This document shows positions 40,508-50,845 of a DNA stretch of 64,000 nucleotides, piece by piece. The DNA is from CAWCQC01 sp963819905 (lineage in GTDB: Bacteria > Actinomycetota > Thermoleophilia > Gaiellales > Gaiellaceae). Both the position numbers and the translations under genes were made by a program. How positions within the stretch are numbered: the first letter of the stretch is position 1; each line of letters opens with the position of its first letter. The notes beneath the pieces were generated by a model that was not told the origin of the DNA, made no database searches, and saw only the letters and a program-made list of their open reading frames with translations. The stretch covers positions 186,001 to 250,000 of the forward strand of contig CAWFXP010000007.1 in assembly GCA_963819905.1 (NCBI GenBank). Direction: 5' to 3'.

Positions 40508-41384
40508 CTTCGTCGACGCCGACCGGCAAGCCGTCCTCGGGCTCTCGCGCCACGCCCTCGCCCGGATCGAGGAGCAGGTCGGAAAGCCCCTCTGGGGGAC
40601 GCGCGCCGAGCTCGACGACGACCTCGACTCCTGGAGCGGGAGCCCGTCCGAGTCGCTGCGGGTGATCGAGGAGGACGGCCGCGTCGTCGGGTTCGGCGGC
40701 GTCCAGCTCGACGGCAACGGAGCCGTCGTCGGGCCGCTCGTCGCGCCCGCGTCGCGGGGCCGCAAGATGGGGAGCACGCTTCTCGACGCCGCGATCGAGA
40801 TCGCAAGTGACCACGGCGCCGAGTGGCTGACGGCGGCCGTCGGCCCGAGGAACGTGCCCGGCCGTCTCCTGCTCGAGCGGCGGGGCTTCCGGCCGCGTAT
40901 GGATGCCCTCGACGCCGTGTACCGCCTCATGCCCGCCGACCACCGCCGGGCCGGGCCGGCCCCGCCCCACGTGGGCGTGCGGCCGGGGGCGGTCGCCGAC
41001 CTACCCGTGGTCTGGGCGCTCTACCGTGAGGCCTTCCCGATCGGCCGCCGGCCGCAGGAGACGTGGGAGCGCTGGCTGGCCGACGGGGAGGTCGTCGTCG
41101 CGGAGTACGAGGGCGCCGTCGTGGCGTTCGTGCACGTCGAGGCGGGTGCGCGCTGGATCACGCACGTGGGAGTCGCCGAGGACGCCCGCGGCCTCGGGGT
41201 GGGCGGGTACCTCTTCAGCCACGCGCTCGAGGACTACTGGCTCGACCATCCGGGCCAGGAGCTTCGGCTGACGGTCATCCCCTCGAACACGCCGGCGATC
41301 CGCCTCTACCGCAGGCTCGGCTTCGCGCCCTGGCTCCTGCTCGAGGTCTACGAGCTCGAGCTCGGCCCTCACCCAAAGGGGTGA
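40479..41384 (+). CDS. tandem GNAT acetyltransferase
   Basis: The gene encodes 301 residues with two GNAT folds. The first is at ~1-155 (VVGFGGVQLDGNGAVVGPLV, ASRGRKMGSTLLDAAIEIAS, PGRLLLERRGFRP); its acetyl-CoA loop R-x2-(K/G)-x-G is partly kept. The second is at ~165-301 (GAVVAFVHVEAGARWITHVG, VAEDARGLGVGGYLFSHALE, SNTPAIRLYRRLGFAPW), with an intact R-G-x-G-V-G loop. One domain may be structural only. The substrate is unknown; tandem GNATs include mycothiol synthase, and the two-domain architecture is compatible with that. I cannot confirm MshD identity. Confidence 0.8.
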   Translation: MFSVAGSLRSFVDADRQAVLGLSRHALARIEEQVGKPLWGTRAELDDDLDSWSGSPSESLRVIEEDGRVVGFGGVQLDGNGAVVGPLVAPASRGRKMGSTLLDAAIEIASDHGAEWLTAAVGPRNVPGRLLLERRGFRPRMDALDAVYRLMPADHRRAGPAPPHVGVRPGAVADLPVVWALYREAFPIGRRPQETWERWLADGEVVVAEYEGAVVAFVHVEAGARWITHVGVAEDARGLGVGGYLFSHALEDYWLDHPGQELRLTVIPSNTPAIRLYRRLGFAPWLLLEVYELELGPHPKG

Positions 41385-41575
41385 GAGCCGTCGGACCGGG
41401 GCCGGTCCCCGGCGCCATCGAGCGAGTCCTCGTCGGCCCCGACGGCCTCCTCCCGCCCGCGGCGGCGCCAAACGCTGTCCTTTGGCCGGGTGCTGCCGTC
41501 CGTCGTCGCCGCGACGGCCCGTTCGATCGCCGCTCGCTCGGCTGGCGTCGGCTCGGGGGTGATGTCGAGTCGCAC
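41369..41575 (-). CDS. small acyl-CoA carboxylase epsilon-like subunit
   Basis: The gene encodes 68 residues from a GTG giving VRLDITPEPTPAERAAIERA and ending after DSVWRRRGREEAVGADED. Short proteins with an ITPEP..EERAAI helix and a conserved W-R-x3-R segment are typical epsilon (AccE/PccE) subunits of actinobacterial acyl-CoA carboxylases, which promote alpha-beta complex assembly. It lies between the biotin-carrying subunit and the carboxyltransferase, on their strand, though single plus-strand genes intervene. It overlaps the 3' end of the GNAT gene by 16 bp. The short length keeps confidence moderate. Confidence 0.5.
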   Translation of the reverse strand: MRLDITPEPTPAERAAIERAVAATTDGSTRPKDSVWRRRGREEAVGADEDSLDGAGDRPRSDGSHPFG

Positions 41576-41624
41576 GGCAGCCAGATTAAAGCGACTTCGA
41601 GGTCGGGTCGATACGAACCGGGCG

Positions 41625-42641
41625 ATGCGCCGAGCACTTCTCGTCTTCGTCTGTCTGACCGCGCTCGTGCTCGCGCCGACTGCGCTCGGCAAGCCGGGTG
41701 CCGGCTGGGCGAAGGCCGAGATCGCGGCGGTCGTGGCCGCCGGGTTCATGGCGCCCTCGGCGGGCGAGTTCCGGGCCACGGACCCGCTGACGAAGGGCGA
41801 GCTCACCGAGATTCTGACGGCTCTCGGCAAGAAGCCGGTCGCTCCTGCCGATTCCTCGCTGCCGGTCAAGCTCTGGGAGCTCGACGCCGCTTTCGTCAAG
41901 GCGCTCGGTCTCGCGAACGCAGCCAAGCAGTTTCGCTCGGCTCTCGTCGCGCAGGGGCTGAAGCCGCCGAGCCGGGTTGGCACCGAGGTCGTCGCCCGCC
42001 TCCTCGGTCTCCGTCTGAACCATCCTCAGGATCGTGACGAGATCGAGCTCCTCCCGAACGATCCGATCACACGGGCCGAGACCGCGTACTCCCTCGCGGC
42101 GCTCCTCGGGCTGCGCGGCGGGGACACCGTCCGCGCTGTTCGCGCGAAGGCCGCCTCGTTCTCGGTGCCCGAGCTCGGCGACTGGCAGCGCGCCGTGCTC
42201 ACGCGCGCCGTCAAGTTCGTCGGCTTCCCCTACATCTGGGGAGGCACCTCCGAGCGGTCCCAGTTCCTGTTCGGCCAGCAGGTGTCGGGCGGGTTCGACT
42301 GTTCCGGCTTCACGTGGCGCGTCTACAAGACCGAGCCGTACCAGGGAGCTCCCGGTCTCTCGGACGTCCTCCGGGGGCGGACGACGTACGAGATGAGCGG
42401 CGAGGTGAAGCGGAAGGACCGGATCGGCTTCCAGGCGCTCGCCCCGGGTGACGTCGTCTTCTTCGGATCGAACGGCCCCCAGTCGAAGCCGAGCCAGGTC
42501 GGTCACATGGGGATCAACCTCGGGAACGGCTGGTTCGTGCACTCCTCCGGGCGGGGCACGACGATCGCCGAGCTGACGGGCTGGTATCGCGACACCTTCG
42601 CCTGGGCGCGCCGCCCGCTGGCCGAAGCCGGCCTCGATTAG
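41625..42641 (+). CDS. secreted NlpC/P60 peptidoglycan hydrolase
   Basis: The gene encodes 338 residues from ATG 41625. A signal peptide (RRALLVFVCLTALVLAPTAL) is followed by two SLH-like regions at ~25-165 (AEIAAVVAAGFMAPSAGEFR, DPITRAETAYSLAALLGLRG). The C-terminal NlpC/P60 domain starts near residue 190: KFVGFPYIWGGTSERSQFLF, then SGGFDCSGFTWRVYK with catalytic Cys 226. The GHMGINLGNGWFVHSSGRG segment carries the catalytic His. It should cleave peptide stems of peptidoglycan outside the cell. The SLH-like repeats probably anchor it to the wall. Confidence 0.9.
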   Translation: MRRALLVFVCLTALVLAPTALGKPGAGWAKAEIAAVVAAGFMAPSAGEFRATDPLTKGELTEILTALGKKPVAPADSSLPVKLWELDAAFVKALGLANAAKQFRSALVAQGLKPPSRVGTEVVARLLGLRLNHPQDRDEIELLPNDPITRAETAYSLAALLGLRGGDTVRAVRAKAASFSVPELGDWQRAVLTRAVKFVGFPYIWGGTSERSQFLFGQQVSGGFDCSGFTWRVYKTEPYQGAPGLSDVLRGRTTYEMSGEVKRKDRIGFQALAPGDVVFFGSNGPQSKPSQVGHMGINLGNGWFVHSSGRGTTIAELTGWYRDTFAWARRPLAEAGLD

Positions 42642-42719
42642 CGCGGGAGCCGCCGTGCGGGCAATCCCCCGTCGGCGGGATGCTGAGGCGCCCCGCACAG
42701 ACGAAGATCCGGACGCACG

Positions 42720-43982
42720 GTGATCGTTGCACGCCTTCCCCTGGCGGCTCCTGCGGCCGCCGCCGGGATCGCGGTAACGGGAGCGGTCGTCTGGGCCTCG
42801 CTCAGTCTTCAGAAACCCCCGCTTCTCGCTGCCGCCATCCTCGGCCCCCTCCTGTCCACATACCTCTGCCGGAGGTCGATCGCGGAGCTCGCCGCGGCGG
42901 CCCTCCTGGCGACCAGCGACCGCCTGACCGGTCTCGGCAACGACCGGGGCTTCGGCGAGCAGCTCAGCCGCGATCTCGATCGGGCACAGGTGGCGCGCGA
43001 TCCCCTCACGCTCTGCATCATCGACGTGGACGACTTCAAGGAGGTCAACGACCGCTATGGGCACCCGGCGGGAGACGAGGTGCTTCTCGCGGTAGCGGCG
43101 TGTCTCACGCACGGCAGCCGCGCCTTCCGCATCGGCGGAGACGAGTTCGCGCTCATCCTTCCCGGCCTCGGGGAAGGAGAGGGGCGCGCAATCGCCGAGA
43201 CCGTCGTCGAGCGCATCGCGAACACGGCGTTCCCGCACGGAGGCCGGGTAACCGCATCGGCCGGCATCGCCTCGTCCCCGTCTCAGGGAACGGACGCCTC
43301 CGACCTCGTCCGCCGTGCCGACGGGGCGCTCTACCGGGCCAAGGCGGACGGCAAGAACTGCGTCCGCTCCCGCCGTTCGGACGGAGACGGGCCCGAGCTG
43401 ACGGGGCAGGATCTGCGGGCAGGGCTGCGGCGCACGGCGCTGGCGCTCGCACGGGCGGTCTCGGAGCGCGCGAACGCGGCCCCGCGCGTCTCGGTCGCGG
43501 ACGTCGCGGCCCGGGTGGCCCGGCGCCTCGGGCTCGACGCAGAGGAGGCCGAGCTGATTCGCGTCGCGGGAGGCCTGAACGACATCGGCAAGCTCGCGTT
43601 GCCCGACGAGCTCCTCGAGAAGCCCGGCCCTCTCGACGAGGCGGAGCGGCGAACCGTGGAGCAGCATCCCCAGATCGGGTATCGGATCCTGAGCTCGCTC
43701 GGAGTCGACCCGGTCGCCACCTGGGTGCTCCACCACCACGAGCGCTGGGACGGTCGCGGATACCCGGCGCACCTCTCGGGCGAGCAGATCCCGCTCGGCT
43801 CGAGGATCCTGTTCGTCGCCGACGCGTACGAGGCGATGACCTCGGATCAAACCTGGCGGCGCGCGATGCCGCCGGCCGTGGCGCTCGCCGAGCTCGAGCG
43901 CTGTGCCGGGACGCAGTTCGACCCCGAGGTCGTGGCTGCGTTCGTCTCGGAGGTGCGTGGGCCGATTCGCCTCGTCAGCTAG
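42720..43982 (+). CDS. GGDEF plus HD-GYP-like protein with degenerate HD site
   Basis: The gene encodes 420 residues. There are two N-terminal membrane helices (~5-50). The GGDEF domain (~65-215) has DRLTGLGNDRGFGEQLSRDL and the intact active site RIGGDEFALILPG, so diguanylate cyclase activity is possible. The C-terminal HD-GYP-type domain (~250-410) has LIRVAGGLNDIGKLALPDEL, where the metal-binding histidine of the HD pair is replaced by asparagine (N287-D288). The later HHHERWDGRGYPAHLSGEQI and DAYEAMTSDQTWRRAMP segments are intact. The phosphodiesterase half may therefore be inactive or only bind c-di-GMP. Confidence 0.9.
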   Translation: MIVARLPLAAPAAAAGIAVTGAVVWASLSLQKPPLLAAAILGPLLSTYLCRRSIAELAAAALLATSDRLTGLGNDRGFGEQLSRDLDRAQVARDPLTLCIIDVDDFKEVNDRYGHPAGDEVLLAVAACLTHGSRAFRIGGDEFALILPGLGEGEGRAIAETVVERIANTAFPHGGRVTASAGIASSPSQGTDASDLVRRADGALYRAKADGKNCVRSRRSDGDGPELTGQDLRAGLRRTALALARAVSERANAAPRVSVADVAARVARRLGLDAEEAELIRVAGGLNDIGKLALPDELLEKPGPLDEAERRTVEQHPQIGYRILSSLGVDPVATWVLHHHERWDGRGYPAHLSGEQIPLGSRILFVADAYEAMTSDQTWRRAMPPAVALAELERCAGTQFDPEVVAAFVSEVRGPIRLVS

Positions 43983-43992
43983 GGCGGAGGCG

Positions 43993-45570
43993 CTACAGCG
44001 GGATGTTTCCGTGCTTGCGGGCCGGGCGGCGCTCGCGCTTGCCGAGGGCGGTTTGGAGGGCGCCGATCAGGACAGGCCGGGTTCGGCGCGGCTCGACGAC
44101 GTCGTCGATGTAGCCGCGCTCGGCTGCCGCGAACGGGTTCGCGAACTGCTCCTTGTAGTCGCGGATGAGCGTCGCCCGGTACGCGTCCGGATCGCCTGAC
44201 TGCTCGATCTCCTTGCGGAACACGATGTTCACCGCGCCCTCCGGGCCCATGACGGCAACCTCGGCGGTCGGCCACGCGAAGTTGAAGTCGGCCCGGACGT
44301 GCTTGGAGCTCATCACGTCGTAGGCCCCGCCGTAGGCCTTCCGGGTGATCAGCGCGATCTTCGGGACGGTCGCCTCGCAGTAGGCGTAGAGCAGCTTGGC
44401 GCCGTGGCGGATGATGCCGCCCCACTCTTGCTCGGTGCCGGGCAGGAAGCCCGGGACGTCCACGAAGGTGACGAGCGGGACGTTGAAGGCGTCGCAGACG
44501 CGTACGAAGCGAGCGCCCTTGACCGAGGAGTTGATATCGAGCGTCCCGGCGAGAGCGCGCGGGTTGTTCGCAACCACGCCGATCGGGTGCCCGCCGAGCC
44601 GGGCGAAGCCGCAGACGATGTTCTCCGCCCAGAGGGGCTGCACCTCGAGGAAGTCGCCGTCGTCGACGACGGCGGTCACGACCTCGCGGATGTCGTACGG
44701 CTTGTTCGGGTTGTCCGGCACGATCGAGTCCAGGGCCGGCTCCTCACGGTCGACCGGATCGGACGGCTCCGCGAAGGGCGGCGGGTCGAGGTTGTTCTGC
44801 GGCAGGAACGACAGCAGGTACCGCGCGTCCTCGAGCACCGCCTCCTCGCTGGGGGCCGTGAAGTGGGCGACGCCCGACTTCGCGGCGTGGGTCGAGGCGC
44901 CGCCGAGCTCCTCGAACGTGACCTCCTCGCCGGTGACGGTCTTCACCACCTCCGGCCCGGTGATGAACATGTAGGAGGTCTCCTCGGTCATGAGGACGAA
45001 GTCGGTCATCGCGGGCGAGTAGACGGCGCCCCCGGCGCACGGCCCCATCACCAGACTGATCTGCGGGATAACGCCCGAGGCCTGCACGTTTCGCCAGAAG
45101 ATCTCGGCGTAGCCGCCGAGGGAGACGACGCCTTCCTGGATGCGCGCGCCGCCCGAGTCGTTGATACCGATCACCGGGCAGCCGAACCGGAGCGCGAGGT
45201 CCATCACCTTGCAGATCTTCTCGGCGAAGGCCTCGGAGAGCGTCCCGCCGAAGACGGTGAAGTCCTGCGAGAAGACGAACACCTTGCGGCCGAGGACGGT
45301 GCCGTAGCCGGTGACGACCGCGTCGCCCCACGGCCGGCGCTCCATCATCCCGAAATGCGGGTTGCGGTGCCTGACGTAGCGGTCGAGCTCGACGAAGCTG
45401 CCCGGATCGAGGAGGAGCTCGAGCCGCTCGCGGGCCAGGAGCTTGCCGCGCTCGCGCTGGCGTTCGACCGCCCGCTCGTCGCCGGCGTGGGCGGCCTCGT
45501 CCCGGAGCTCGGCGAGGCGGGCGAGCTTCCCTGCGGTCGTGTCGCCGGGCCGGTCGTCCGTCGTCGCCAT
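43993..45570 (-). CDS. acyl-CoA carboxylase carboxyltransferase (beta) subunit, propionyl-CoA carboxylase-like
   Basis: The gene encodes 525 residues. Two crotonase-type halves are visible, with VFVFSQDFTVFGGTLSEAFA, INDSGGARIQEGVVSLGGYA (oxyanion hole 1), GPCAGGAVYSPAMTDFVLMT, and VTFVDVPGFLPGTEQEWGGI in the second half. AYGGAYDVMSSKHVRADFNF with AWPTAEVAVMGPEGAVNIVF completes it. The length and the IGVVANNPRALAGTLDINSS block match PccB/AccD5-type enzymes, which move CO2 from biotin to propionyl-CoA or acetyl-CoA. It is followed 51 bp later on the same strand by the site of nothing else; upstream lies the methylmalonyl-CoA mutase, which uses its product after epimerisation. Confidence 0.95.
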   Translation of the reverse strand: MATTDDRPGDTTAGKLARLAELRDEAAHAGDERAVERQRERGKLLARERLELLLDPGSFVELDRYVRHRNPHFGMMERRPWGDAVVTGYGTVLGRKVFVFSQDFTVFGGTLSEAFAEKICKVMDLALRFGCPVIGINDSGGARIQEGVVSLGGYAEIFWRNVQASGVIPQISLVMGPCAGGAVYSPAMTDFVLMTEETSYMFITGPEVVKTVTGEEVTFEELGGASTHAAKSGVAHFTAPSEEAVLEDARYLLSFLPQNNLDPPPFAEPSDPVDREEPALDSIVPDNPNKPYDIREVVTAVVDDGDFLEVQPLWAENIVCGFARLGGHPIGVVANNPRALAGTLDINSSVKGARFVRVCDAFNVPLVTFVDVPGFLPGTEQEWGGIIRHGAKLLYAYCEATVPKIALITRKAYGGAYDVMSSKHVRADFNFAWPTAEVAVMGPEGAVNIVFRKEIEQSGDPDAYRATLIRDYKEQFANPFAAAERGYIDDVVEPRRTRPVLIGALQTALGKRERRPARKHGNIPL

Positions 45571-45621
45571 GCTGCGGAGCTTATCGCCGTGGGAGCGCCG
45601 CCCGGCACGGCCGGCCGCGGT

Positions 45622-47205
<1,584 letters not shown>

Positions 47206-47224
47206 CCCCTACGTCGTCACGCGC

Positions 47225-47422
47225 CTATTCGATGACGAACGTCAGCTTCAGGTGCACGTGGAACTGGGTGACCTTCCCTCCGTCGCAGTGCGCCTCGACG
47301 GCGTCGACCCAGACGTGCTCGATGTTGCGCAACGTCTCGGAGGCCTTCTCGACGCCGCTTCGGATGGCGTCCTCGATCGTGTCCCCGGTGGACGTGAGCT
47401 CGACGATCTTGGCGACGGACAT
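47225..47422 (-). CDS. dodecin, flavin-storage protein
   Basis: The gene encodes 65 residues: SVAKIVELTSTGDTIEDAIR, SGVEKASETLRNIEHVWVDA, VEAHCDGGKVTQFHVHLKLT. This is the complete dodecin fold (strand-helix-strand-strand) with the conserved tryptophan (W38-like, in EHVWV) that stacks on the flavin and the Q-F-x-V strand. Dodecins form 12-subunit spheres that store and protect flavins. The start is set by GGGAGGAG six bases before the ATG. It sits between the mutase and the divergent sucC. Confidence 0.93.
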   Translation of the reverse strand: MSVAKIVELTSTGDTIEDAIRSGVEKASETLRNIEHVWVDAVEAHCDGGKVTQFHVHLKLTFVIE

Positions 47423-47479
47423 GGTCTCCTCCCTGGTCGTGGTGTCGCAAGGATAGACCTGGGTAGACTCCCGCCCGGC

Positions 47480-48620
47480 ATGGATCTCTACGAGTACCAG
47501 GGCAAGGAGCTCTTCCGCGAGGCCGGCATCCCGGTGTCCGAGGGGCGGCTCGCGACCACGCCGGAGGAAGCCGCGACGGCGGCCGAGGAGCTCGGCGGGC
47601 AGGTCGTCGTCAAGGCGCAGGTCCTGATCGGCGGACGTGGCAAGGCCGGAGGCATCAAGCTCGCCGACTCGCCCGCGGAGGCAGAAGCACGGGCGGCGCG
47701 ACATCCTCGGGCTCGACATCCGCGGCCACGTCGTCCGCCGGCTATGGATCGAGAGGGCGTCCGACATCGCGAAGGAGTACTACCTCTCGGTCACCTTCGA
47801 CCGCGGCGAGAAGAAACCCCTGCTGATGCTCACGACCGAGGGCGGGATCGACATCGAGGAGCTGGCCGAGCGCTCGCCGGACGCGATCGCGCGCCTCCAC
47901 GTCGATCCGATCATGGGCTTCCAGCCGTTTCATGCGCGGCGACTCGCGTTCCTGGCCGGCGTCACCGATTCGGCGGAGCAGAAGCAGGTCGTCTCGATCG
48001 TCTCGCTTCTCTACCAGGCGTTCGTCGAGAACGAGGCGATGCTGTGCGAGATCAACCCGCTGATCGTCACGACCGAGGGCGAGGTGCGCGCTCTCGATGC
48101 GAAGGTGACCCTCGACGACAACGCGCTCTACCGCCATCCGGCGCTCGCGGCCCTGCGCGACGTGTCGACCGCCGCGCCGCAGGAGGCCCTGGCCCGGGAG
48201 AAGGGGCTGGCGTACGTGAAGCTCGACGGTGACATCGGGATCCTCGGCAACGGGGCGGGCCTCGTCATGTCCACCCTCGACGTGGTCGCCCAGGCGGGTG
48301 GGCGCCCCGCGAACTTCTGCGACATCGGCGGCGGCGCGCAGGCAGACGTGGTGGTCGGGGCGCTCGAGGTCATCACCGCCGACCCCGTCGAGGCGATCCT
48401 GTTCAACATCTTCGGCGGCATCACCCGCGGCGGCGAAGTGGCGAAGGGGCTCCTCGAGGCACTCGAGCGGATGGACATCGAGGTGCCGGTGGTCGTCCGG
48501 ATCGACGGCACCGAGGCGGACGAGGGGCGTCGCCTGCTCGCCGAGCGCTCGCCGGCGAACGTCCACGTCGAGCACACGATGCTCGCGGCGGCGCAGCGCG
48601 TCGTCGAGCTCGCGGCGTAG
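47480..48620 (+). pseudogene. sucC: succinyl-CoA ligase beta subunit, one frameshift (possibly a base error)
   Basis: Makes ATP or GTP from succinyl-CoA with SucD. From ATG 47480: MDLYEYQGKELFREAGIPVS, QVVVKAQVLIGGRGKAGGIK. The frame breaks near 47692, where one extra base restores the reading to HGRRDILGLDIRGHVVRRLW. The rest is normal: ENEAMLCEINPLIVTTEGEV, ALDAKVTLDDNALYRHP, GNGAGLVMSTLDVVAQAGGR, NIFGGITRGGEVAKGLLEAL, and EHTMLAAAQRVVELAA. All functional segments are present in the combined ~380 residues. As an essential-pathway gene directly followed by sucD, it is more likely intact in the cell. Confidence 0.88.
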
Positions 48621-48622
48621 CG

Positions 48623-49500
48623 ATGGCGATCGTCGTCGACACGGACACGCGACTCGTCGTCCAGGGCATCACCGGGCGCGAGGGGACGTTTCACACCCTT
48701 CGCAACCGCGACTACGGGACGAACGTCGTGGCCGGCGTGACCCCCGGAAAGGGCGGCGAGTCCGTCGACGGCATCCCGGTCTTCGACACGGTGCGCGACG
48801 CCGTCGCCGAGACCGACGCGAACACGGCGATGGTCTTCGTGCCCGCGCGCTTCGCGGCCGACGCGGTGTACGAGGCGGTCGACGCCGGGATCGAGACCGT
48901 GATCGCGATCACGGAGGGAATCCCGGCGCACGACATGCTCCGGGTCTACAACTACATCCGGCCGCGCGGCGTGACGATGGTCGGGCCGAACTGCCCGGGC
49001 GTGCTCTCGCCCGGCAAGGCGAACGTCGGCATCATCCCCGCCGAGATCTTCTCCCAGGGCCCCGTCGGCCTCGTGAGCCGTTCCGGCACGCTCACATATC
49101 AGATCGGGAACGAGCTGACACAGCTCGGTATCGGGCAGTCCACTATCGTGGGAATCGGGGGGACCCCGTCGTCGGGTCGTCGTTCATCGACGTCCTCGCC
49201 CGGTTCGAGGACGATCCCGAGACCGAGTACGTGATCATGGTCGGCGAGATCGGCGGCAGCGAGGAGGAGAAGGCGGCCGGGTTCATCGCCGAGGAGATGA
49301 CGAAGCCGGTCGTGGGCTACATCGCGGGGTTCACGGCCCCGCCCGGGAAGACGATGGGGCATGCCGGCGCGATCATCTCCGGCTCCGCCGGGACGGCGGC
49401 GGCGAAGAAGGACGCTCTCGAGGCTCACGGCGTCCGGGTCGGGCAGAGCCCGACCGAGGCGGCGCAGCTCGTCGCAGAGCTCGTCGGCGCCCGCGCCTGA
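48623..49500 (+). pseudogene. sucD: succinyl-CoA ligase alpha subunit, one frameshift at a G6 run (probable base error)
   Basis: Two bases after sucC. MAIVVDTDTRLVVQGITGRE, YGTNVVAGVTPGKGGESVDG and VGPNCPGVLSPGKANVGIIP (CoA- and phosphate-binding) are normal until VGIGG. There a run of six Gs (49157-49162) should be seven. Adding one G restores GDPVVGSSFIDVLARFEDDP, VGEIGGSEEEKAAGFIAEEM and APPGKTMGHAGAIISGSAGT, with the phospho-histidine in GHAGA. The combined length is ~292 residues, as expected. Forms the heterotetramer with SucC. Confidence 0.9.
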
Positions 49501-49569
49501 CGCGGGCCGGGTCATCCCGTCCGAGTACCTCGCACGCGGCCGTCGGAGCCGGCGCTAGACTGACCCGCC

Positions 49570-50667
49570 GTGGACGTGATCTCCTTCGCCCGCGGCAACC
49601 CGTCGCCCGACATCCTGCCCGTCGAGGCGCTCGGTGAGTGCGCCCAGACGGTCATCGCGCGGGAAGGCCGCACGATCCTGAACTACGGCCCGGCGGGCGG
49701 GTATCCGCCGCTTCGCGAATGGATCGCCGGCCAGCACGGCGTCGAGCCCTCGCAGGTGATCATCTCGACCGGGTCGCTGACCGGCTTCAACTTCCTGATG
49801 CGCCACCTGTTCGCCGGTGGCGGCGGCGCGGTGATCGAGGCGCCGAGCTACGACCGGACGATCGTCGTCCTGCGCGGCGTCGGCGCCGAGATCGAAGCCG
49901 TGCCGCTTTCCGACGCGGGCCTCGACCTCGACCGGCTCGAGTCGATCGTCGGCGCGGGGCCGCCGAAGGTGCTCTACACGATCCCGACCTTTCAGAACCC
50001 CTCGGGGCGGACGATTCCGCTCGAGCAGCGCCAGGCGCTCGTCGAGCTCGCGCAGGCGCGAGGCTTCCTGATCTACGAGGACGACCCCTACCGGCTCGTC
50101 CGCTACTCGGGTGAGCCTCTCCCGAGCATGTACGAGCTCGCGGGCGGCCGGAACGTCGTCTTCTCGACGTCGTTCTCGAAGACGGGAGCGCCGGGGCTAC
50201 GGGTCGGGTACATGATCGTGCCGCCGGAGCTCGTGAAGCCGATCGAGGCGATCGCGGCCTCGACCTACATCGGCCCGCCGCCCCTGCCGCAGGCGATGCT
50301 GCACGAGTTCATCCAGCGGGGCTTCTTCGAGCCGAACCTCGAGGTCGTCTGCGACGAGCTTCGCCGGCGACGAGACACGATGCTCGAGGGCCTCGCCGCC
50401 GAGTTCCCGGACGGCACCACGTGGAGCCGGCCGGACGGCGGCTACTTCCTGTGGGTCGACCTGCCCGCCGGTGTCGCCGTCGACGCCCTGTTCGACCGGG
50501 CAGCCGAGGCAGGCGTCCAGTTCGTGAAGGGCAGCGACTTCTTCGCCGGCGAGGGCGGGGAGGAGTCGATGCGCCTCGCCTTCAGCTTCCCGTCGGTCGA
50601 CGAGATCGCCGAAGGCGTCAGGCGGCTGGGCGCGCTCGTCCGCGACGCTGCCGCCGTCCCCGCCTAG
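49570..50667 (+). CDS. PLP-dependent aminotransferase, class I/II (2-aminoadipate aminotransferase-like)
   Basis: The gene encodes 365 residues of a fold-type I aminotransferase. SFARGNPSPDILPVEALGEC, LNYGPAGGYPPLREWIAGQH, VIISTGSLTGFNFLMRHLFA, and TIPTFQNPSGRTIPLEQRQA are visible. The PLP lysine is in STSFSKTGAPGLRVGYMIVP, and the C-terminal arginine is in MRLAFSFPSVDEI. The close relatives are aminotransferases of the MocR-like/LysN group, which act on aromatic, branched or 2-aminoadipate substrates. No helix-turn-helix is attached. The substrate cannot be fixed from sequence. A MITE-like element follows the stop by 1 bp. Confidence 0.9.
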   Translation: MDVISFARGNPSPDILPVEALGECAQTVIAREGRTILNYGPAGGYPPLREWIAGQHGVEPSQVIISTGSLTGFNFLMRHLFAGGGGAVIEAPSYDRTIVVLRGVGAEIEAVPLSDAGLDLDRLESIVGAGPPKVLYTIPTFQNPSGRTIPLEQRQALVELAQARGFLIYEDDPYRLVRYSGEPLPSMYELAGGRNVVFSTSFSKTGAPGLRVGYMIVPPELVKPIEAIAASTYIGPPPLPQAMLHEFIQRGFFEPNLEVVCDELRRRRDTMLEGLAAEFPDGTTWSRPDGGYFLWVDLPAGVAVDALFDRAAEAGVQFVKGSDFFAGEGGEESMRLAFSFPSVDEIAEGVRRLGALVRDAAAVPA

Positions 50668-50668
50668 T

Positions 50669-50835
50669 AGAGGCTTGATGTGGGTTGAACGCACGCCTGG
50701 ATGGGGGCCTGCACGCGGCGGATCGCGGTCGCCGCGGTCGGCGTCAAGGCCGCCAGCCTTGCCACCGACCGAGTCAACCACGCTCCTTGGTGCAGGCGGC
50801 TCCCCAGACGCACGCCCAACCCACATCAAGCCTCT
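50669..50835. repeat. MITE-like element with 19-bp perfect terminal inverted repeats
   Basis: AGAGGCTTGATGTGGGTTG (50669-50687) is repeated exactly, inverted, at 50817-50835. Inside, the arms keep imperfect complementarity for ~25 more bases. The 167-bp element carries no ORF and lies exactly between the stop codons of two convergent genes. No target duplication is obvious at the ends. It may be a miniature transposable element or, less likely, a large bidirectional terminator. Confidence 0.6.
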
Positions 50836-50845
50836 GGCGTCCGGG

